Source: Hallella seregens ATCC 51272
GTDB lineage: Bacteria > Bacteroidota > Bacteroidia > Bacteroidales > Bacteroidaceae
Length of the DNA: 64,000 nt
NCBI RefSeq assembly: GCF_000518545.1
Contig: NZ_JADU01000015.1
Coordinates: 41,368 to 105,367, forward strand
Direction of reading: 5' to 3'
Below, in pieces: positions 60,802 through 64,000 of this stretch. Numbering within the stretch: position 1 is the first letter of the stretch; every line of letters starts with the position of its first letter. Under the pieces are notes generated by a model. It was not told the origin of the DNA, made no database searches, and saw only the letters and a program-made list of their open reading frames with translations. The translations under genes and the position numbers were made by a program.

Positions 60802-61917
60802 TTACTGTTCAGGGTATTGCTGGTAAACCTTGAGCCCATACTCGGGTGCCAGGGCATAGACATACTCCATAATGGCGGCCAGCTGGTGTTCATAGGTCTT
60901 CCACTCCTTGTCCTTGAGAAAGAAATAAAATTCCAGCGGCAGCCCGCTCTGCGTGGCTTCCAGCTGGCGCACCATGAGCAACATGTCATGATTCACCCAC
61001 GCGCACTCCGCCAGATACTGCTCCACGGCCCGACGATACCGCGCCATGTTGGTTTCGCGGCGGTCGTCGTCCACGAAGCGGATGCTGTGGAAGTCGTAGT
61101 AGACCATGCGCTTCACACGGCGGCCGGCACTGGCCTGCATGCCTTTCCAGTTCTGGAACGAGCCACCCACCAGCGTAGTTGGCGACACGGTGACGATGGT
61201 ATTGTCGAAATTGCGCACTTTCACCGTGGTGAGGCTCATTTCGGTGACAATGCCGTTGGCTCCGGCTACGGGCACCGTGATCCAGTCGCCCACGTGCATC
61301 ATGTCGGCTGAGGTGAGGCGGATGCCGGCCACAAGGCCCTCTATGGTGTCCTTGAACACGAGCATGAGCACGGCCGACGTGGCCCCCAGACCGGCCAGTA
61401 GCGTCATCGGGTTGCGCCCCAGGGCGATGGCCACCACCACGATGACAGCCACAAAGATGACCACTACACGCAACAGACTGCAGAACGAGAGGATGTATTG
61501 CTGCATGCTCGTGCGACGGCCGTTGTCGAGCCGGTGCAGACTGCTGATGAACACCAAGCACAGATGTACCGAGGCCAGCGTGATATAGATGGCCGTAACG
61601 CGGGCCAGCACCTCACGCACCGTGGGAAACTGATAGAACACCATGGGTAGCAGCCACCACACCACGATGGCCGGCACGATACCGCAGGCGGCCGTGAGCA
61701 CAGGCCGTCCCAGCACCACGTCGTCCCATTGGGCGGTTGTGCGGCGCGTTATCCGGGTCACCACGGGGATGAGTATGCGGCGGCACAACACGTCAGCCAG
61801 CAGCGCCAGCAGGGCGGCCACGGCAATGAGCAGCGCATGGCGAACCACAGGCACCATGCAGCCCGAAATACCCCACTGCTGCACCAGCGTCTCTACGAAT
61901 ATTCTGATTTCTTCCAT
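60802..61917 (-). CDS. MscS-family mechanosensitive channel
   Basis: A 371-residue small-conductance channel that releases solutes on hypo-osmotic shock. Five hydrophobic segments lie in the first 190 residues; the pore-lining helix and the following beta domain are seen at TLLAGLGATSAVLMLVFKD then GDWITVPVAGANGIVTEM. The C-terminal alpha-beta portion is longer than in E. coli MscS. The start at 61917 (MEEIRIF) is preferred; an in-frame GTG eight codons upstream could also be used. It is in an operon with dacB and lrgAB. Confidence 0.88.
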   Translation of the reverse strand: MEEIRIFVETLVQQWGISGCMVPVVRHALLIAVAALLALLADVLCRRILIPVVTRITRRTTAQWDDVVLGRPVLTAACGIVPAIVVWWLLPMVFYQFPTVREVLARVTAIYITLASVHLCLVFISSLHRLDNGRRTSMQQYILSFCSLLRVVVIFVAVIVVVAIALGRNPMTLLAGLGATSAVLMLVFKDTIEGLVAGIRLTSADMMHVGDWITVPVAGANGIVTEMSLTTVKVRNFDNTIVTVSPTTLVGGSFQNWKGMQASAGRRVKRMVYYDFHSIRFVDDDRRETNMARYRRAVEQYLAECAWVNHDMLLMVRQLEATQSGLPLEFYFFLKDKEWKTYEHQLAAIMEYVYALAPEYGLKVYQQYPEQ

Positions 61918-61941
61918 TCCTATAATTTTATGGTCAAACAC

Positions 61942-63219
61942 CTACTGCGGACGGCATAGCACAGAGCACACCCAGTCCTGAAATCGGCGGCCGTTGCTCC
62001 CGTGCATCACACCCTGATTGATGATGCAGAAGCAGAGCCTGTGGCCGTTGGCCGCCGTGAGATAGCCACAGAGCGAGCTGATGCCCGTCAGGGTGCCGGT
62101 CTTGGCCCGCACGTTGCCACGGGTGAACTCCGTCTGCATGCGTTTCTTCAACGTGCCGTCGAGCCCGGCAACGGGCAGGGCGGGCAACAGATGGTTGTAG
62201 ATGTTCTCGTTGCGGAAGGCATGGCGCAGCAGGCGTACCTCCAGCTCGGCGCTCACATAATTGTAGAGCGACAGGCCCGAGCCGTCGGCAAACTTGTAGC
62301 GCGAGGCATCGAGCCCCAGCTTGTTCACCAGCTGTTTGATAAGCACGCGCGCACTCTTGGCCGTGGCCGGGTGGTTGCCCGTGGCGGCGGCAATCTGGTA
62401 GAACATGGCCTCGGCATAGAGGTTGTCGCTCTCCTTGAGCATGCGCATCAGGATTTGGTCTATGGTGTGGAAGCGGCTCACGATGCAGTTAGCCTCCTGC
62501 GGCTTGCGACGCTCGCCGAGAGTGCCCGTGAGATAGATGCCCACCTTGCACAGTTCGTCGTAGAACCGCTCCACAAACCGATCCTTGCGCGAGATAAGCA
62601 GCGGCGAGAGCACGGGGTTGTCGTCGTCCCAGCACCAGCCCTCACCCAGACGGTCGGGGTCTTTCATCGACTTGTCGGCATAGATGTTGCCGCGAATGGT
62701 GTCGACACCCATCTTGTGCAGGGCCTCGACAAAAGCCCGCAGGTCGTCGCCGTTGAAACGCGGGTCGAACCCGCCCACACAATAAACATCGCCCGTGAGC
62801 GTGCAGCTGTCCACGCGGCCGGTATAGCACAGCTCGGTCTTGAACGGGTAGCCGCCGCCCAGACGGTCGAGGGCCGCGATGGCCGTGACCACTTTCATCG
62901 TGGAGGCCGGCCGCATGAGCTGCCGCTCGTTGCGGCGGTAGATGGCCGAGTCGGCATCCAAATCCCACACCATGATGCCCACCTGCGAGGTGGAAAACAT
63001 GTCGTGGCGCAGCAGCTCGTCGAGCTGGGCCTGCACGTTCTGCGGCCAGGGCAGCGTGTCATTGCGCAGGACGAGCGAGTCGGCCCACACAGAATCGGCC
63101 ACCGTGGTGTCGTTGTCCTCGGTGAGTTCGTCCTCATCGGTCTGCGCCTGGAGGGGCACGACGGCGAGCAAAGCCAGCAGGGCCGTCAGCCTGATTCTTA
63201 TTTTCAGATCAAAAGACAT
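61942..63219 (-). CDS. dacB: D-alanyl-D-alanine carboxypeptidase/endopeptidase (PBP4-type, S13)
   Basis: Exported peptidoglycan hydrolase, 425 residues. The signal peptide is about 1-25. All three penicillin-binding motifs are seen: SxxK as ASTMKVV, SxN as ESDNLYAE and KTG as RAKTGTLTG. The large insertion between the first two is typical of PBP4. It lies 12 bp after the PH-domain gene and 24 bp before mscS on the same strand. Confidence 0.93.
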   Translation of the reverse strand: MSFDLKIRIRLTALLALLAVVPLQAQTDEDELTEDNDTTVADSVWADSLVLRNDTLPWPQNVQAQLDELLRHDMFSTSQVGIMVWDLDADSAIYRRNERQLMRPASTMKVVTAIAALDRLGGGYPFKTELCYTGRVDSCTLTGDVYCVGGFDPRFNGDDLRAFVEALHKMGVDTIRGNIYADKSMKDPDRLGEGWCWDDDNPVLSPLLISRKDRFVERFYDELCKVGIYLTGTLGERRKPQEANCIVSRFHTIDQILMRMLKESDNLYAEAMFYQIAAATGNHPATAKSARVLIKQLVNKLGLDASRYKFADGSGLSLYNYVSAELEVRLLRHAFRNENIYNHLLPALPVAGLDGTLKKRMQTEFTRGNVRAKTGTLTGISSLCGYLTAANGHRLCFCIINQGVMHGSNGRRFQDWVCSVLCRPQ

Positions 63220-63231
63220 ATACCTCTACAT

Positions 63232-63630
63232 CTATTCTTCCACCCTCCGAAGCCCCACGAGCCTTTGCAGACAGCGCACAAATTCGGCCTCATTCTCCGG
63301 CTGCACAGCCAGCATGCGCTGTGCGCCGTAGCCGATGAGCAGATAGTGCACCAGTCCGAAAGTGGTGGTCATGGGGCGGCACGAGACGATGCTGTCCAGC
63401 GGGATACGCCGCTCGCGGGCAAAACGGCCACGGCGCACCAGCAGGCTGTCGTCGGTGAAGACGTAGGCCGAGTGGAGTGTGCGCTCGACGAGTGCCACCT
63501 CGAACGCCACCAGCACCAAGGCCGCTGCCACGGCCTTGGTCCACAGCAGCCAGAATATCAGGCATGCCAAGAGCAGGATGCCGCAGAGGGCACCCAGCGT
63601 GAACCGGTGGTGAAAAGTTCGGTTTGTCAT
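63232..63630 (-). CDS. PH-domain membrane protein
   Basis: A 132-residue protein with two N-terminal membrane helices (about 12-28 and 32-46) followed by a bacterial PH-like domain (YVFTDDSLLVRRGRFARERRIPLDSIVSC). It opens the minus-strand envelope operon; a -7 box is 59 bp upstream. Function is unknown. Confidence 0.8.
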   Translation of the reverse strand: MTNRTFHHRFTLGALCGILLLACLIFWLLWTKAVAAALVLVAFEVALVERTLHSAYVFTDDSLLVRRGRFARERRIPLDSIVSCRPMTTTFGLVHYLLIGYGAQRMLAVQPENEAEFVRCLQRLVGLRRVEE

Positions 63631-64000
63631 TCGGAGTTCTTGACTCGGGCCAGCAGTCCGGGCCTTGGGTAAAACAACATATTGGCTGCAAAATTACAAA
63701 GATTCCGCCAATTGGCGTGTCCGTTTAGCTTTTATTTCAACTTTTTACACCATCGCGAGGAGCAGGGGGCGGAATTCATGGTATTGCCGTAAAGACCGGC
63801 CTCCGTGCCGACCCCTACGCCCAAACCCAATGTCGCACCCTCCGCGCAGCATCTGTGAAATCCGTACAATCTGTGAGAAATTACCTCGCATGGAATCTGT
63901 GGGAAAACGCCACGCATGGAATCCGCGTGCCCCTTTCCACCGCGCAGCTATATGTTCAAATATGTTGTTCTGTCTAAAACCACACCGCGCAGCTATATGT
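63631..64000. repeat. non-coding repetitive tail of the window
   Basis: No gene is supported. A minus-strand -7 box TAATTTTG is at 63689-63696 for the PH-domain gene. Copies of an ATCTGTG/ATCCGCG motif begin at 63869, 63895 and 63921 with a 26-bp period, an earlier copy begins at 63851, and an 18-bp direct repeat ending in CTATATGT lies at 63938-63955 and 63983-64000 (45 bp apart), the second copy reaching the window edge. Confidence 0.65.

Noticed and set aside
63938..64000. Possible CRISPR array start
   Set aside because: Only two 18-bp copies are visible, the spacing interval is partly self-similar, and no cas genes are seen.

Overview
The window is a chromosomal stretch of a GC-rich member of the Bacteroidales, most likely Prevotellaceae (Prevotella or a close relative). 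The evidence is the Bacteroidota promoter signature (TTTG, about 20 bp, then TAnnTTTG) in front of many genes, Bacteroidota-restricted families (DUF4837, DUF5683, DUF3822, DUF4625), and Bacteroidota gene orders such as sigma-54 activator-lptE-TPR-secG, rsfS-ftsH-cdsA, surE-lpxB and parA-parB-DUF5683-mltD-rsh. Nothing looks like a phage, plasmid, insertion sequence or CRISPR-cas locus. Most of the window is ordinary core genome.

Layout: 0-7 kb holds rlmN (cut by the window start), a DUF4837 lipoprotein, pdxA, a flippase-like membrane protein, a sigma-54 activator, lptE, a TPR-like protein and secG. tRNA-His follows with a strong terminator. 7.5-12.1 kb is an accessory-looking envelope locus: a small Cys/His membrane protein, a structured leader, a TonB-dependent receptor, two DUF4625 lipoproteins and an NlpE-like lipoprotein, probably concerned with metal or a metal chelate. 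12.1-15.3 kb has a stand-alone PUA/EVE-like protein, an M15 peptidase, a 22-bp tandem repeat, a protoporphyrinogen oxidase and tRNA-Gln. 15.6-27.5 kb is housekeeping (rsfS, ftsH, cdsA, lpxB, surE, parAB, DUF5683, mltD, rsh). 27.5-32.7 kb encodes pectin breakdown: a CE8 pectinesterase and a 1371-residue PL1 plus CE8 enzyme.

33-45.4 kb carries a MerR regulator, alaS, a broken Fic-like gene, a metallophosphoesterase, an SprT-like protease, a RecD-like helicase, a pseudopilin-like protein, DUF3822, rsmD, cls and a large uncharacterised membrane-anchored protein. 45.4-53 kb has dnaG, a double-domain rhamnogalacturonan acetylesterase (a third pectin gene, away from the first two) and etfB-etfA-acyl-CoA dehydrogenase. 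53-58.2 kb has L-serine dehydratase, a small lipoprotein, a Pif1-like helicase and comEC. A HigB/HigA-type toxin-antitoxin pair follows. 59-63.6 kb is a six-gene envelope operon on the minus strand (PH domain, PBP4, MscS, cytidylate kinase-like, LrgA, LrgB). The window ends in non-coding repetitive DNA.

The most unusual signal is not a gene. Four separate intergenic regions (7.3, 19.1, 32.9 and 42.1 kb) carry short tandem arrays of the same degenerate 22-bp unit, with exact 22-bp periodicity and inverted-repeat symmetry across unit junctions. Three of the four lie between convergent genes. A fifth array at 13.5 kb has the same 22-bp period but a different sequence. Start codons were chosen from promoter position, signal peptides and family length; no database search was possible.
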